From: CAMTVQ01 sp947085255
GTDB taxonomy: Bacteria; Bacteroidota; Bacteroidia; Sphingobacteriales; Sphingobacteriaceae
DNA length: 64,000 nucleotides
NCBI GenBank assembly: GCA_947085255.1
Contig: CAMTVQ010000002.1
Coordinates: forward strand, 124,001-188,000
Direction of reading: 5' to 3'
Shown here: piece after piece, positions 33,344-42,641 of the stretch
Position numbering within the stretch: the first letter of the stretch is position 1
How the letters are laid out: each line of letters begins with the position of its first letter
Program-made: the position numbers and the translations under genes
The notes under the pieces: generated by a model
Database searches by the model: none
What the model was told of the DNA's origin: nothing
The model's input: the letters and a program-made list of their open reading frames with translations, nothing else

Positions 33344-35053
33344 CTAACGAACAGCAGCTTTAAAAGCGTCTGTTTCTCTGTATTTTCTGAACTCTAAATC
33401 TTTTACCGCTTTAGCACGATAAGAAGCATCTAATTTAATAGCTCTTGTAATGTTAGTAGTAGTAGTTTCTTGATCACCTTTGCGAGCACCAATAATAGCT
33501 TTTAAGTAAAACACAGAAGCATCTGGTTCTTTAATTGCATTGATGTTCACTAAAGCTACTTCATAGCTACCAGACATTGCATTAGCTAAAGCACAGTTGT
33601 AGGTAGCAGAGTTGCTAATACCATAATAAGCAACTGCTGCTTTATAATCACCTTGTTTAACCTTAGTATTACCTAAGTTAAGGTCTTCTTTAGCACCTAA
33701 AGTTTTTGCTTGTAAGAAATTTTCTTCTGCACGTTTGTAATCCTTTTTACGCAAATACAATACACCGAAGTTGTTGTATACAGCAGCATTGTTTTTGTTG
33801 ATACCAGCTGCTTTATTAAGCATTTCTTCTGCTTTATCTGTATTACCTTGCTCTAAGTATACACAAGCCATGCTGTTATAACCTCTCCAATCTGTCGGGA
33901 AGATATTGATGAATTTTTCATAAATCGCTACCTTCTCATTTGCATCAGTTGTTAAAGTAGTTGCATACAATAACTCTTCTGCAGTAAGTACATTAGGATT
34001 TGATTTAGCCAAAGCTAAAATCTGATCATCCGATTTGCGTTTTTCTGTAGCGATAAATGTTACTTCAGAACGACGTAGTTTTGGCAATAGTGTTTGAGCA
34101 ATTTCTTTATACTCATCCAATTTTTTCAATTCTTGCTCGCGCTGATTAACATCACTGATTCCGCTAATAAGACGCATTAATCTTTCTTTTTCTGCAAGAT
34201 TAGAGTTTGAAGCTGCTTTGCTCAATCCATCCCAATCTTCGGCAGTAGCTGAACGCTTGTAAAAAGCGCTATCGTTTACTTGGTTTACACCGTTCTTTTT
34301 CAAGAATCCTAAGATGAAAGAATAGGTTGCTTTTGTACGATCGATAGAAAGTTGATTGTTACGTTTCAACTCACCGTCTGGAGATGCAAAAGATGAAATA
34401 GCTACACCTGTAAGATTATTACCTGCCTTAATAAATTCAGAAAAATCTTTAGCAGCAGCTCCTTTTTTCTCTGTTTCTTTTACAATAGCACGATCAATAT
34501 CAAACAATAATGTTCCTTTTTTCTCTACAGGAACTACTTTTTGGTAGTTATCTTTAGAGTAAATCAACTCTTCAGTTGATTTTACTGATTGTGAAGTTGT
34601 AATAACACCTTCAGCTAATTTAACACGTAAAAAAGGAACTGTTTTTTTCTTTCTCTTAGCAACTAGGTCTAAAAATAATTCAGACTCACTCATTGATTCT
34701 GAATACGAGAAACGATCACCAAAAGAGATAGTATCTCCTTCTTTTTTCAATACCATCGTACCATCACCATCTATTTTCTCACCACGTAAATAACCTGTTT
34801 TTAACGACAATGAATCTGCACCGTACTTAAGTACTGGAGTAAGTTCCATTTGAGCTTTTTTAGCAAAGTATTTTTTTGGCATATAGCCTTTGTATTCAAA
34901 CTTTACAGAATCGGCATGCACCTCTAATACTTCAGGAGTAGTTTGGTATCCGATTGTGCTTTGCTTTTTCTTCATTTTTTTGAAAGCACAGCCCGATACT
35001 AGGGTAGCCATTGCTATCGCACAAGCGAGTGTCTTTACACTAAAATTTGTCAT
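33344..35053 (-). CDS. Lipoprotein with OmpA-like region and TPR repeats
   Basis: 569 residues from ATG 35053. The in-frame ATG 35122 is rejected because it lies upstream of the -7 box at 35110-35117. A signal sequence with lipobox (LVSGC, Cys about 20) is followed by a beta-rich region (to about 180). An OmpA-like domain with LLFDIDRAIV and SSFASPDGELKRNNQLSIDRT lies near 195-270. The C-terminal half (about 350-569) is TPR repeats (NSMACVYLEQGNTDKAEEML, NNFGVLYLRKKDYKRAEENF). It is probably an envelope scaffold or assembly protein. Homologues are widespread in Bacteroidota, but the precise partner is unknown. Confidence 0.87.
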   Translation of the reverse strand: MTNFSVKTLACAIAMATLVSGCAFKKMKKKQSTIGYQTTPEVLEVHADSVKFEYKGYMPKKYFAKKAQMELTPVLKYGADSLSLKTGYLRGEKIDGDGTMVLKKEGDTISFGDRFSYSESMSESELFLDLVAKRKKKTVPFLRVKLAEGVITTSQSVKSTEELIYSKDNYQKVVPVEKKGTLLFDIDRAIVKETEKKGAAAKDFSEFIKAGNNLTGVAISSFASPDGELKRNNQLSIDRTKATYSFILGFLKKNGVNQVNDSAFYKRSATAEDWDGLSKAASNSNLAEKERLMRLISGISDVNQREQELKKLDEYKEIAQTLLPKLRRSEVTFIATEKRKSDDQILALAKSNPNVLTAEELLYATTLTTDANEKVAIYEKFINIFPTDWRGYNSMACVYLEQGNTDKAEEMLNKAAGINKNNAAVYNNFGVLYLRKKDYKRAEENFLQAKTLGAKEDLNLGNTKVKQGDYKAAVAYYGISNSATYNCALANAMSGSYEVALVNINAIKEPDASVFYLKAIIGARKGDQETTTTNITRAIKLDASYRAKAVKDLEFRKYRETDAFKAAVR

Positions 35054-35109
35054 GATTTGTTTGTGGTTAATTGTTATTTTTGCCAATATTGTGACTATGT
35101 CTGTTAGCG

Positions 35110-35117
35110 CAAAGATA
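35110..35117 (-). promoter_or_regulatory. -7 box of the TPR lipoprotein gene
   Basis: On the minus strand TATCTTTG matches TAnnTTTG exactly; the ATG lies 57 bp downstream at 35053. Confidence 0.6.
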
Positions 35118-35159
35118 GCCAAAAAAACAAAAAAACGAATTTTCTAATACTTTTTTAAC

Positions 35160-35363
35160 TTGTTCATTATCAAAATAAAAGGCGTAGCCAAGATACCTGA
35201 TTACATCCAACTACGGGATGATAAGTTCACTTTACTCGCTTATTTCAGAGTAGATAGACCAGAAAAAGCTTTGGAAAAATGTGGCTTAGCTCACAAAACC
35301 GACTATATAATGGACCTTGCCCAGAAATTACCTTTTGGCCAAATTATGAAACTTGAATTATAA
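35160..35363 (+). CDS. Small conserved hypothetical protein upstream of ftsE
   Basis: 67 residues from a TTG start at 35160; the start is uncertain because no ATG lies nearby in frame. The sequence is an alpha/beta mix (MFIIKIKGVAKIPDYIQLRD, FTLLAYFRVDRPEKALEKCG, DYIMDLAQKLPFGQIMKLEL) without signal or membrane segment. It lies 5 bp before ftsE, which argues for a real co-translated gene. I do not recognise the family. Confidence 0.6.
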   Translation: MFIIKIKGVAKIPDYIQLRDDKFTLLAYFRVDRPEKALEKCGLAHKTDYIMDLAQKLPFGQIMKLEL

Positions 35364-35368
35364 CCCTC

Positions 35369-36055
35369 ATGAATAACGAAACGATTATCCATTTAGAAAA
35401 TATAGACGTATTGCAAGAAATGCAGTTAGTATTATCTAATGTAAACTTAGAAGTAAAAAAAGGTGACTTTATTTTTCTGATAGGGCAAACAGGAAGCGGA
35501 AAAAGCAGTTTATTAAAAGTAATATATAGAGAATTGGGACTTAGCAATGGAACAGGTACTGTTGCCGGCTATGACCTAACAACTATAAAAAGCAAGGATA
35601 TACCGTTTTTGCGCCGAAAACTGGGAATTGTTTTCCAGGATTTTCAATTATTGATGGATAGAAACGTAGAAAAAAACTTAGAATTTGTGATGCGTGCTAC
35701 TGGTTGGAAAAATAAAGACGAGATAAAAGCACGTATTGACGAAGTGTTGGATATGGTGGGGCTAAAATCGAAGTGTTACCGTATGCCGTATGAGTTATCG
35801 GGTGGGGAGCAACAACGCATTGTAGTAGCAAGAGCCTTAGTAAATCATCCCGAAATTATTTTAGCAGATGAACCTACTGGTAATTTAGACCCAGATACCT
35901 CTGTAGAAATAATGAACTTGCTGCGCAAAATAAGTGATACTGGCACAGCAATAATAATGGCAACACACGATTACAGTATGATTAAACGTTTTCCATCTCG
36001 CATACTCAAATGTGATGACGGAAAAATAACAGAAGAACGTTACTTATTAAACTAA
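35369..36055 (+). CDS. ftsE: FtsE-like ABC transporter ATP-binding protein
   Basis: 228 residues. Walker A GQTGSGKSS is at 39-47, the Q-loop region FQDFQLLMDRNVEKNLEF near 91-108, the signature LSGGEQQRIVVARAL near 142-156 and Walker B IILADEPTGNLDPD near 162-175. Length and the FQDFQLL motif match FtsE, the cell-division ATPase that works with FtsX to activate septal peptidoglycan hydrolases. ftsX is not adjacent. Other members of the LolD/MacB group look similar, so identity is probable, not certain. A thioredoxin gene starts 8 bp later. Confidence 0.82.
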   Translation: MNNETIIHLENIDVLQEMQLVLSNVNLEVKKGDFIFLIGQTGSGKSSLLKVIYRELGLSNGTGTVAGYDLTTIKSKDIPFLRRKLGIVFQDFQLLMDRNVEKNLEFVMRATGWKNKDEIKARIDEVLDMVGLKSKCYRMPYELSGGEQQRIVVARALVNHPEIILADEPTGNLDPDTSVEIMNLLRKISDTGTAIIMATHDYSMIKRFPSRILKCDDGKITEERYLLN

Positions 36056-36063
36056 CACATATT

Positions 36064-36594
36064 ATGAACAAAAAACTAATCATTTTCTACATTTCTTGCA
36101 TTTCGGTAGTTGCTTTTGGCTTTGCCGCTTACAAAAAAGATACTACAGGCGTAACCATTGGCGAAAAAGCCACCGATATTGCTCTAAAAGACCCTGCTGG
36201 AAAAGAAATCAAACTATCAACCCTAAAAGGCAAAGTAGTGCTGCTCGATTTTTGGGCATCGTGGTGCGGACCTTGCCGCAGAGAAAATCCTGCTTTGGTA
36301 GCCGCTTACCAAAAATATAAAGACAAAAAATTTACCAACGGAAAAGGCTTTACAATTTACAGCGTATCCTTAGATAGAGATGAGAAAAAATGGAATGAAG
36401 CCATCACCAAGGATGGTTTGGTATGGAAGTACCATGTTTTGGATAAGGCAAATAATGCTACCAGTCCATCGGGTATATATAAGGTAGAATACATTCCAAC
36501 TAATTTTTTGATAGATGGAACGGGTACTATTGTGGCAAAAAACTTACGCGGTGCTACACTTGAAGAAGAATTAGAGAAATTACTAAAGCAGTAA
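36064..36594 (+). CDS. TlpA-family thiol-disulfide oxidoreductase
   Basis: 176 residues. The N-terminus has one hydrophobic helix (about 4-22), likely an uncleaved anchor or signal. The AhpC/TSA-thioredoxin fold follows with the redox motif WCGPC at 67-71 in LLDFWASWCGPCRREN. The cis-proline region is IPTNFLIDG near 151-159. These periplasmic thioredoxins reduce disulfides or assist cytochrome maturation. It is 8 bp after ftsE, in the same orientation, with a terminator right after. Confidence 0.9.
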   Translation: MNKKLIIFYISCISVVAFGFAAYKKDTTGVTIGEKATDIALKDPAGKEIKLSTLKGKVVLLDFWASWCGPCRRENPALVAAYQKYKDKKFTNGKGFTIYSVSLDRDEKKWNEAITKDGLVWKYHVLDKANNATSPSGIYKVEYIPTNFLIDGTGTIVAKNLRGATLEEELEKLLKQ

Positions 36595-36614
36595 GAGTAA
36601 TTTAAACTGCATGT

Positions 36615-36652
36615 AAGCGGTCGGGTAATACATTTACTCGACCGCTTTTTTT
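36615..36652 (+). terminator. Terminator after the ftsE/TlpA unit
   Basis: AAGCGGTCG (36615-36623) pairs with CGACCGCTT (36639-36647) around a ~15-nt loop, followed by a T-run. Confidence 0.85.
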
Positions 36653-36717
36653 AATTAAATACTGACAAAATGGCTTTTTAGCATCTTTGGCAAAAAAGTT
36701 GAGTAGCGCATCAAGAG

Positions 36718-37278
36718 ATGTTCAATAAGAAAATGAAAGCACGAGAAAATAACGAAAAAGAAGTAACAGAAACTAATCCAATTGTTGCCGAACAAGAAGT
36801 TGAAAAACAAGAACCAGTAACGGAACTAACTAAAGAAGAGCAACTTGTTGCTGAACTGGCAATAGAAAAAGATAAATATTTACGTTTATTTGCCGAGTTT
36901 GATAACTACAAGCGTCGCACTACAAAAGAACGCATCGAATTATTTAAAACTGCTTCTCAAGAGGTTTTGGTAGCTATTTTGCCAATTATGGATGATTTTG
37001 ACAGAGCCTTACGTGCTGCAGAAGCATCTACCGACAGTACTGCCATTAAAGAAGGGGTTACCTTAATTGCCTCTAAACTCAAAAACATTACCCAAAAACA
37101 AGGACTATCCGAAATGGAATCTATCGGAAAAGAATTCGACCCTGAATTACACGAGGCTATCACTAATATTCCAGCGCCAAAACCAAACCTAGTAGGTAAG
37201 GTAATTGATGAATTGGAAAAAGGATATTACCTCAATGACAAAGTGGTTCGCCATGCCAAAGTAGTGGTTGGAGCCTAA
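36718..37278 (+). CDS. grpE: GrpE nucleotide exchange factor
   Basis: 186 residues. A charged N-terminal coiled coil (about 1-60) is followed by YLRLFAEFDNYKRRT and the conserved MDDFDRALRAAE, then the C-terminal beta-wing with NPNPEAI-like LHEAITNIPAPKPN and YYLNDKVVRHAKVVV. GrpE releases ADP from DnaK. It is followed by dnaJ at 19 bp. The start is at ATG 36718. Upstream, CATCTTTG (36682-36689) is a one-mismatch -7 box. Confidence 0.93.
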   Translation: MFNKKMKARENNEKEVTETNPIVAEQEVEKQEPVTELTKEEQLVAELAIEKDKYLRLFAEFDNYKRRTTKERIELFKTASQEVLVAILPIMDDFDRALRAAEASTDSTAIKEGVTLIASKLKNITQKQGLSEMESIGKEFDPELHEAITNIPAPKPNLVGKVIDELEKGYYLNDKVVRHAKVVVGA

Positions 37279-37297
37279 TAAATAACAAAACAAGCAA

Positions 37298-38431
37298 ATG
37301 AGTAAAAGAGATTATTACGACATATTAGGTGTGCCCCGAAATGCGCCTGCCGAAGATATAAAAAAGGCATATCGTAAATTAGCTATCAAGTATCACCCAG
37401 ATAAAAATCCTGGAGACAAAGCTTCTGAAGAGAAATTTAAAGAAGCTGCCGAGGCGTATGATATATTAAGTACACCTGAAAAGAAACAGCGTTACGACCA
37501 AGTAGGTCACGCTGGCATGGGCGGCGGTGGCGGTGCTGGCGGCATGAATATGGATGATATATTCAGCCAGTTTGGTGATATTTTTGGTGGCGGCGGCGGA
37601 AGTTTCTTTGGTGGTGGCGCACGCGGTGGCAGACGAGTAAACAGAGGATCAGACCTACGCATTAAGCTAAAACTTACCTTAGAAGAAATAGCTAATGGCG
37701 TAGAGAAAAAAATAAAAGTAACCAAACAGGTTGGCTGTAATACCTGCGGTGGCAGCGGAGCAAAAGATAAATCATCTTTTAGCACGTGTACTACCTGTGG
37801 CGGTGCGGGTAGCGTACGCAGGGTAACCAATACCATATTGGGGCAAATGCAAACCACTACTACCTGCCCTACTTGTCATGGCGAAGGCTCATCAATTACT
37901 GCAAAATGCGGTAGCTGTCATGGTGATGGTGTAACACGCGGAGAAGAAAACATTAGCATCAACATTCCTGCTGGTGTAAGCGAAGGAATGCAATTGAGCA
38001 TGAGCGGAAAAGGGAATGCAGCTATTAGAGGTGGTGTTCCTGGTGATTTATTGATTGTAATAGAGGAAATAGAACACGAAGACCTAAAACGTGATGGAGC
38101 TAATTTATTGTACGACCTATACATCAGTTTTACTGATGCAGCACTGGGTACAGCAGTAGAGGTACCAACTATTGATGGAAAGGCAAAAATTAAAATTGAA
38201 CCCGGTACGCAAAGCGGAAAAGTACTGCGCCTAAAAGGCAAAGGCATTACCGAGATTAATGCATACGGCAAAGGCGACCAACTAATACATATCAATATTT
38301 GGACACCAAAACAACTAAGCCGTGATGAGCGCATGTTGCTCGAAAAACTGCAAGGTTCGGAGAATTTTAAACCCAACCCGGGCAAAAACGAACGCAGCTT
38401 TTTTGAGAAAATGAAAGAGATGTTTGATTAA
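37298..38431 (+). CDS. dnaJ: DnaJ chaperone (type I J-protein)
   Basis: 377 residues. The J domain (1-70) carries the catalytic HPD in [10 protein letters not shown] at 33-35. A Gly-rich linker (about 72-120) precedes four CxxCxGxG zinc repeats ([32 protein letters not shown] at about 147-211) and two substrate-binding beta domains. It delivers unfolded clients to DnaK and stimulates its ATPase. It follows grpE by 19 bp and is closed by a terminator. dnaK is located at the right edge of the window, not adjacent. Confidence 0.96.
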   Translation: MSKRDYYDILGVPRNAPAEDIKKAYRKLAIKYHPDKNPGDKASEEKFKEAAEAYDILSTPEKKQRYDQVGHAGMGGGGGAGGMNMDDIFSQFGDIFGGGGGSFFGGGARGGRRVNRGSDLRIKLKLTLEEIANGVEKKIKVTKQVGCNTCGGSGAKDKSSFSTCTTCGGAGSVRRVTNTILGQMQTTTTCPTCHGEGSSITAKCGSCHGDGVTRGEENISINIPAGVSEGMQLSMSGKGNAAIRGGVPGDLLIVIEEIEHEDLKRDGANLLYDLYISFTDAALGTAVEVPTIDGKAKIKIEPGTQSGKVLRLKGKGITEINAYGKGDQLIHINIWTPKQLSRDERMLLEKLQGSENFKPNPGKNERSFFEKMKEMFD

Positions 38432-38432
38432 C

Positions 38433-38471
38433 AAAAAAAGCTCCCCTGCGTATGGCAGGGGAGCTTTTTTT
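38433..38471 (+). terminator. Terminator after grpE-dnaJ
   Basis: AAAAAAAGCTCCCCTGC pairs with GCAGGGGAGCTTTTTTT around a 5-nt loop. It also suits termination of the convergent glutathione peroxidase gene. Confidence 0.93.
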
Positions 38472-38486
38472 GTTTTACTATTTATC

Positions 38487-39053
38487 TTACAATACTCCTG
38501 TAATTTCAGGTCCTAATGGCTTAATAGCCGAAGGATAAAAACCAAGCAATACACCTTGTTCGTCCACTAAATATTTACAGAAATTCCATTTAGGGGCTTG
38601 GCTGTTCCAACCGTTTTTTGTTTTATCAGATAACCACTGGTACAAAGGGTGTTGACTTTTTCCAGTAACATCTATTTTATCGAAAATAGTAAATGTTACC
38701 CCGTAATTTTTTTGGCAGAAAGCGCCTATTTCACTATTCGTTCCAGGTTCTTGCGCTCCAAAATTATTGGCTGGAAAACCCAATACCACTAACTTATCTC
38801 CGTATTTTTCGTGTAACTCTTGTAAGCCTTCGTACTGAGGGGTGTATCCACATTCGGAAGCCGTGTTTACCAACAATACTTTTTTACCTTTAAAAGAAGC
38901 AAAATCTACTTCTTTGCCATCAAGGGTACGCACTTTAAAATCGTAAAACGATTGACTTGGAGCCGCAGCATCTGTAGGTTTCATTTTCAATTGTGCTTTA
39001 GCTTCTGATCCGTAAACTAATAGTGCTATGTAATAAATGAGTTTTTTTATCAT
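38487..39053 (-). CDS. Glutathione peroxidase
   Basis: 188 residues. A signal-like N-terminus (to about 20, EAKA-Q) suggests periplasmic export. The thioredoxin-like fold has the peroxidatic Cys 68 in NTASECGYTPQY, Gln 101 in FPANNFGAQEPG and the Trp156-Asn157 pair in PKWNF, so the GPx tetrad is complete with Cys in place of selenocysteine. It reduces hydroperoxides, in bacteria usually with thioredoxin. Convergent with dnaJ. Confidence 0.93.
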   Translation of the reverse strand: MIKKLIYYIALLVYGSEAKAQLKMKPTDAAAPSQSFYDFKVRTLDGKEVDFASFKGKKVLLVNTASECGYTPQYEGLQELHEKYGDKLVVLGFPANNFGAQEPGTNSEIGAFCQKNYGVTFTIFDKIDVTGKSQHPLYQWLSDKTKNGWNSQAPKWNFCKYLVDEQGVLLGFYPSAIKPLGPEITGVL

Positions 39054-39096
39054 GCCTAATTAACGTTTATAACTACTTAATGGTTTTTACACTTAC

Positions 39097-39130
39097 AAAA
39101 AAGCCTCTCGCTTAAGCGAGAGGCTTTTTA
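39097..39130 (-). terminator. Terminator of the amino acid permease gene
   Basis: AAAAAAGCCTCTCGCTTAAG is the first arm and turn of a perfect palindrome (GCCTCTCGC / GCGAGAGGC stem) with T-runs on both strands; it touches the permease stop. Confidence 0.88.
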
Positions 39131-40585
39131 TTATTTATTTGCCTCTTTACGGACGATAGAATTTCGCATACCGTACAGCAGATACACTACTATACCGATA
39201 GCCATCCAAATCATGGCTACTTTTAATGTGGTAACATCTAAAGCTGCTATCATACCACCACATACTATAATACCCAATATAGGCACTAATGGCACTAATG
39301 GTGTTTTGAACGGACGCTCGATATCTGGATTCTTTACACGCATAATCCATACACCTAAACTTACTAATACAAATGCGAATAAGGTACCAAACGAGGTTAA
39401 ATCACCTGCTACGCTACCCGGTACAAATGCACCAAAGCCGCCTACTAATGCTAATAAGATAAGATTACTCTTGTATGGTGTACTGTATTTTGGATGTAAT
39501 TCGCTAAACACTTTTGGCAATAATCCATCTTTAGACATCGTATAAAATACTCTTGACTGACCCAACAACATCACCAAAATTACCGAAGAAAAACCAGCTA
39601 ATATGGCTACCGTAATAGACGTTGCTAACCAGCCGTAACCAGTCATATATGTAGATACAGCATATGCTACTGATGCTTCTTTTCCTTTTTCAGGATCAGC
39701 AAAATCTTGCCAGTTGGCAACACCTGTAAGCACGTATGAGAAAAGAATATACAGTATAGTACATACTACCAATGACCCTAATATACCAATAGGCATATCA
39801 CGTTTAGGATTTTTAGCCTCTTGTGCTGCTGTAGAAACAGCATCAAAACCAATAAAGGCAAAAAACACAATAGCTGCACCACCTAATACACCACCCCAAC
39901 CATACTTAAATATACCTTCATGTCCAGGTGTTCCTTCTGGTATCATATAAGGGGTATGATTAGCTGGATTAATAAAAGACCAACCAATAGCGATAAATAT
40001 TAATACAATAGCTACTTTAATAAATACGATAACCGCATTTAGGCTAGCCGATGCTTGTGTACCACGTATTAATACTAGAGTAAGCAATAGCAATATTACC
40101 AACGATGGCAAATTGATGATTCCGCTTACTCCGTTCAAGGATTCAAATGGCGAGTGGCACCATTCGTATGGAATTGCACCTCCCAGCAATTTGTTTAAGT
40201 ATTCGCTCCAAGCAATAGATACGGTGGCTGCACCTAATGCATACTCCATAATTAGTGCCCAGCCGATAATCCAAGCTACAACTTCGCCCATTGTGGCGTA
40301 TGCGTATGTATAAGCACTACCTGCGATAGGTATCATGGCAGCAAACTCTGCATAACACAAACCTGCAAATGCGCAACCTATAGCTGCTACAATAAATGAT
40401 AAGGTAACGGCTGCACCAGCAGCTTCGCCAGCCGCAGCGGCAGTACGCACAAATAAACCAGCACCAATAATGGCACCAATGCCTAAGGCAATTAAATTCC
40501 AACTGCCAAGCGTACGCTTCAAGCTACCTTCACCGGTAGCATTTGCCTCGCCCAACAATTTTGTGAGTGATTTTGTATATTTCAT
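39131..40585 (-). CDS. APC-family amino acid permease (cationic amino acid transporter-like)
   Basis: 484 residues with about 12-14 hydrophobic helices. The first helix has SWNLIALGIGAIIGAGLFV (about 29-47), the signature of the APC superfamily, and helix 6 has FFAFIGFDAVSTAAQEAKNP, typical of the CAT/YfnA subgroup. It imports amino acids with a proton or by exchange; specificity is unknown. The start MKYTKSLTKLLGEANATGEG is cytoplasmic. The gene is monocistronic, with a terminator at its end and about 60 bp before the PurF-like gene. Confidence 0.92.
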   Translation of the reverse strand: MKYTKSLTKLLGEANATGEGSLKRTLGSWNLIALGIGAIIGAGLFVRTAAAAGEAAGAAVTLSFIVAAIGCAFAGLCYAEFAAMIPIAGSAYTYAYATMGEVVAWIIGWALIMEYALGAATVSIAWSEYLNKLLGGAIPYEWCHSPFESLNGVSGIINLPSLVILLLLTLVLIRGTQASASLNAVIVFIKVAIVLIFIAIGWSFINPANHTPYMIPEGTPGHEGIFKYGWGGVLGGAAIVFFAFIGFDAVSTAAQEAKNPKRDMPIGILGSLVVCTILYILFSYVLTGVANWQDFADPEKGKEASVAYAVSTYMTGYGWLATSITVAILAGFSSVILVMLLGQSRVFYTMSKDGLLPKVFSELHPKYSTPYKSNLILLALVGGFGAFVPGSVAGDLTSFGTLFAFVLVSLGVWIMRVKNPDIERPFKTPLVPLVPILGIIVCGGMIAALDVTTLKVAMIWMAIGIVVYLLYGMRNSIVRKEANK

Positions 40586-40644
40586 CTTTTATATTAGGTT
40601 AAAGACAGCAATTATAGTGATTTATTTGGAAAAGCGAATAATTG

Positions 40645-42543
40645 CTAGTACGCCCGTGCATTTTTACCCTCTATGTAATTGATAAAGGCCTTATTTACCA
40701 CTCTGTTACCACCAGGTGTTGGATAATCACCCGAAAAATACCAATCTCCTAAATGTTCGGGGCAAGCTATATGTAAATTCGCTATCGTTTGATAAATAAC
40801 AGACACCTCTGCCTTCATATCTGAGGGTTTCAGAATTTGAGCAATTTTATTAGAAATTTCTGTGTCGGTAAACGGCGCGTAAATACCCTTTACATGGTTT
40901 TTTACTTTGCTCGACAAAATGCCTTCTTGTGATTTACACAGTTTATACACCTCATCAATTACCTGTTGCATGTCCCGTTCTTTGAGCAAAGCAATAGCCG
41001 CCTGAAAAGCTACAAATTCGCCCATTCGGCTCATATCTATTCCATAACAATCGGGGTAGCGTATTTGCGGAGCAGACGATACTACAATAATTTTTTTAGG
41101 TCCTAACCTATCCAGTATTTTTAGAATACTTTGTTTTAGTGTAGTACCACGCACAATGCTATCATCTACTACTACCAAATTATCTTCGGGTTGCACTACA
41201 CCATACGTAGTATCGTACACATGGCTTACCATCTCATCCCTATCACTATCTTGGGTAATAAACGTACGTAGCTTGGCATCTTTTAAAGGCACCTTTTCGA
41301 TACGTGGTCGCATTGCCATAATAGCATCCAGTTCCTCATCTGTAATGGTTGGACCTTTTGCTTTAATTTCTTGTTTTTGAAATGATCGTAGGTAATCTTC
41401 TATCCCATCGCTCACCCCATAAAAAGCCACCTCGGCAGTATTTGGAATGTAGGAAAATACCGTATTCTTAATATCGCTGTTTACCTCTTTTAATATGGCA
41501 GGAACTAATAAACGTCCTAACTTTTTACGTTCTTGGTAAATTACGGCATCGCTGCCGCGCGAAAAATAAATACGCTCAAACGAACACGATTTCCGCTCCA
41601 TAGCTGGGCGAAACTCATTCTCCATTACCTGCCCATTTTTCTTTATTATTAAAGCATGACCAGGTTTTATTTCTTTTATCTTTTCGAAAGGCACATTAAA
41701 AGCTGTTTGTATTGCAGGCCGTTCGGATGTTACCACCACCACTTCATCATCTTGATAATAGTATGCGGGGCGAATACCAGATGGATCACGCATCACAAAA
41801 GCATCACCGTGCCCTACTAAGCCACAAATCGTATAACCACCATCCCAGGTTTTAGCCGAACGAGTAAGTATTTTGGCTATATCTAAATGTTCGCCAATAA
41901 GATGGGTAATCTGCATATTATCATGCCCCAACGATTTGTAATGATCGAAAAGCGTTTGATTTTCATCATCCAAAAAATGACCTATTTTTTCTAATACCGT
42001 AACAGTATCTGCACGTTCTTTAGGATGTTGTCCTAAATCCAATAACTGTTGCACCAACTCCTCTACGTTAGTCATGTTGAAATTGCCTGCTACTACCAAG
42101 TTACGCGTCATCCAATTGTTTTGGCGTAAAAAAGGGTGGCAATTCTCTACACTATTACGCCCAAAAGTACCATAGCGCAAATGCCCCAGCATAAGCTCGG
42201 CAATATAAGGCATGTTGTATTTTAGCCATTCGGCATCCTTTAATTTATCTGGATCGGTTAGTTGCAGTTCATTAAACCGGCTGAGAACATGTTCGAAAAT
42301 TTCGGGAACTGCTTTTGATGACGTACTACGATGTCGGCTAATATATCTATCGCCTGGAGGGACATCAAATTTTATGGTAGCTATTCCCGCTCCGTCTTGT
42401 CCTCTATTATTTTGCTTTTCCATCAGCAAATACAGCTTATTTAGGCCGTACAAAGCCGTGCCATACTTTTGCTGATAAAATTGTAGAGGCTTTAATAATC
42501 GAATGAGGGCAATGCCACACTCGTGCTTAATTTGTTCGCTCAT
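40645..42543 (-). CDS. Amidophosphoribosyltransferase-like protein (long PurF-type)
   Basis: 632 residues, longer than the usual ~480-500 of PurF. The glutamine amidotransferase nucleophile is likely Cys 9 in KHECGI, so the N-terminus is kept with no long propeptide. The N-terminal half is an Ntn-type domain (NNRGQDGAGIA near 44). The C-terminal half is a phosphoribosyltransferase with LVVVDDSIVRGTTLKQS as PRPP-binding motif. Expected to transfer glutamine-derived NH3 to PRPP, the first step of purine synthesis. The insert and C-terminal extension are typical of a Bacteroidota variant and its exact role may differ from PurF. Confidence 0.85.
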   Translation of the reverse strand: MSEQIKHECGIALIRLLKPLQFYQQKYGTALYGLNKLYLLMEKQNNRGQDGAGIATIKFDVPPGDRYISRHRSTSSKAVPEIFEHVLSRFNELQLTDPDKLKDAEWLKYNMPYIAELMLGHLRYGTFGRNSVENCHPFLRQNNWMTRNLVVAGNFNMTNVEELVQQLLDLGQHPKERADTVTVLEKIGHFLDDENQTLFDHYKSLGHDNMQITHLIGEHLDIAKILTRSAKTWDGGYTICGLVGHGDAFVMRDPSGIRPAYYYQDDEVVVVTSERPAIQTAFNVPFEKIKEIKPGHALIIKKNGQVMENEFRPAMERKSCSFERIYFSRGSDAVIYQERKKLGRLLVPAILKEVNSDIKNTVFSYIPNTAEVAFYGVSDGIEDYLRSFQKQEIKAKGPTITDEELDAIMAMRPRIEKVPLKDAKLRTFITQDSDRDEMVSHVYDTTYGVVQPEDNLVVVDDSIVRGTTLKQSILKILDRLGPKKIIVVSSAPQIRYPDCYGIDMSRMGEFVAFQAAIALLKERDMQQVIDEVYKLCKSQEGILSSKVKNHVKGIYAPFTDTEISNKIAQILKPSDMKAEVSVIYQTIANLHIACPEHLGDWYFSGDYPTPGGNRVVNKAFINYIEGKNARAY

Positions 42544-42611
42544 GCAGGTTACTAAGGCACAAAAGTAACATTATTTTCTAAGCAAAATATGCGAACAAAA
42601 GATATAGTCGG

Positions 42612-42619
42612 TAATTTTG
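42612..42619 (+). promoter_or_regulatory. -7 box of the VWA membrane protein gene
   Basis: TAATTTTG matches TAnnTTTG exactly and ends 22 bp before ATG 42642. This supports the ATG over the TTG at 42627. Confidence 0.55.
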
Positions 42620-42641
42620 GCTATACTTGCTTTACATTAGT

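Noticed and set aside
42627..42641. TTG start for the VWA membrane protein
   Set aside because: An ATG 15 bp later gives a better membrane start and leaves a sensible leader after the -7 box.
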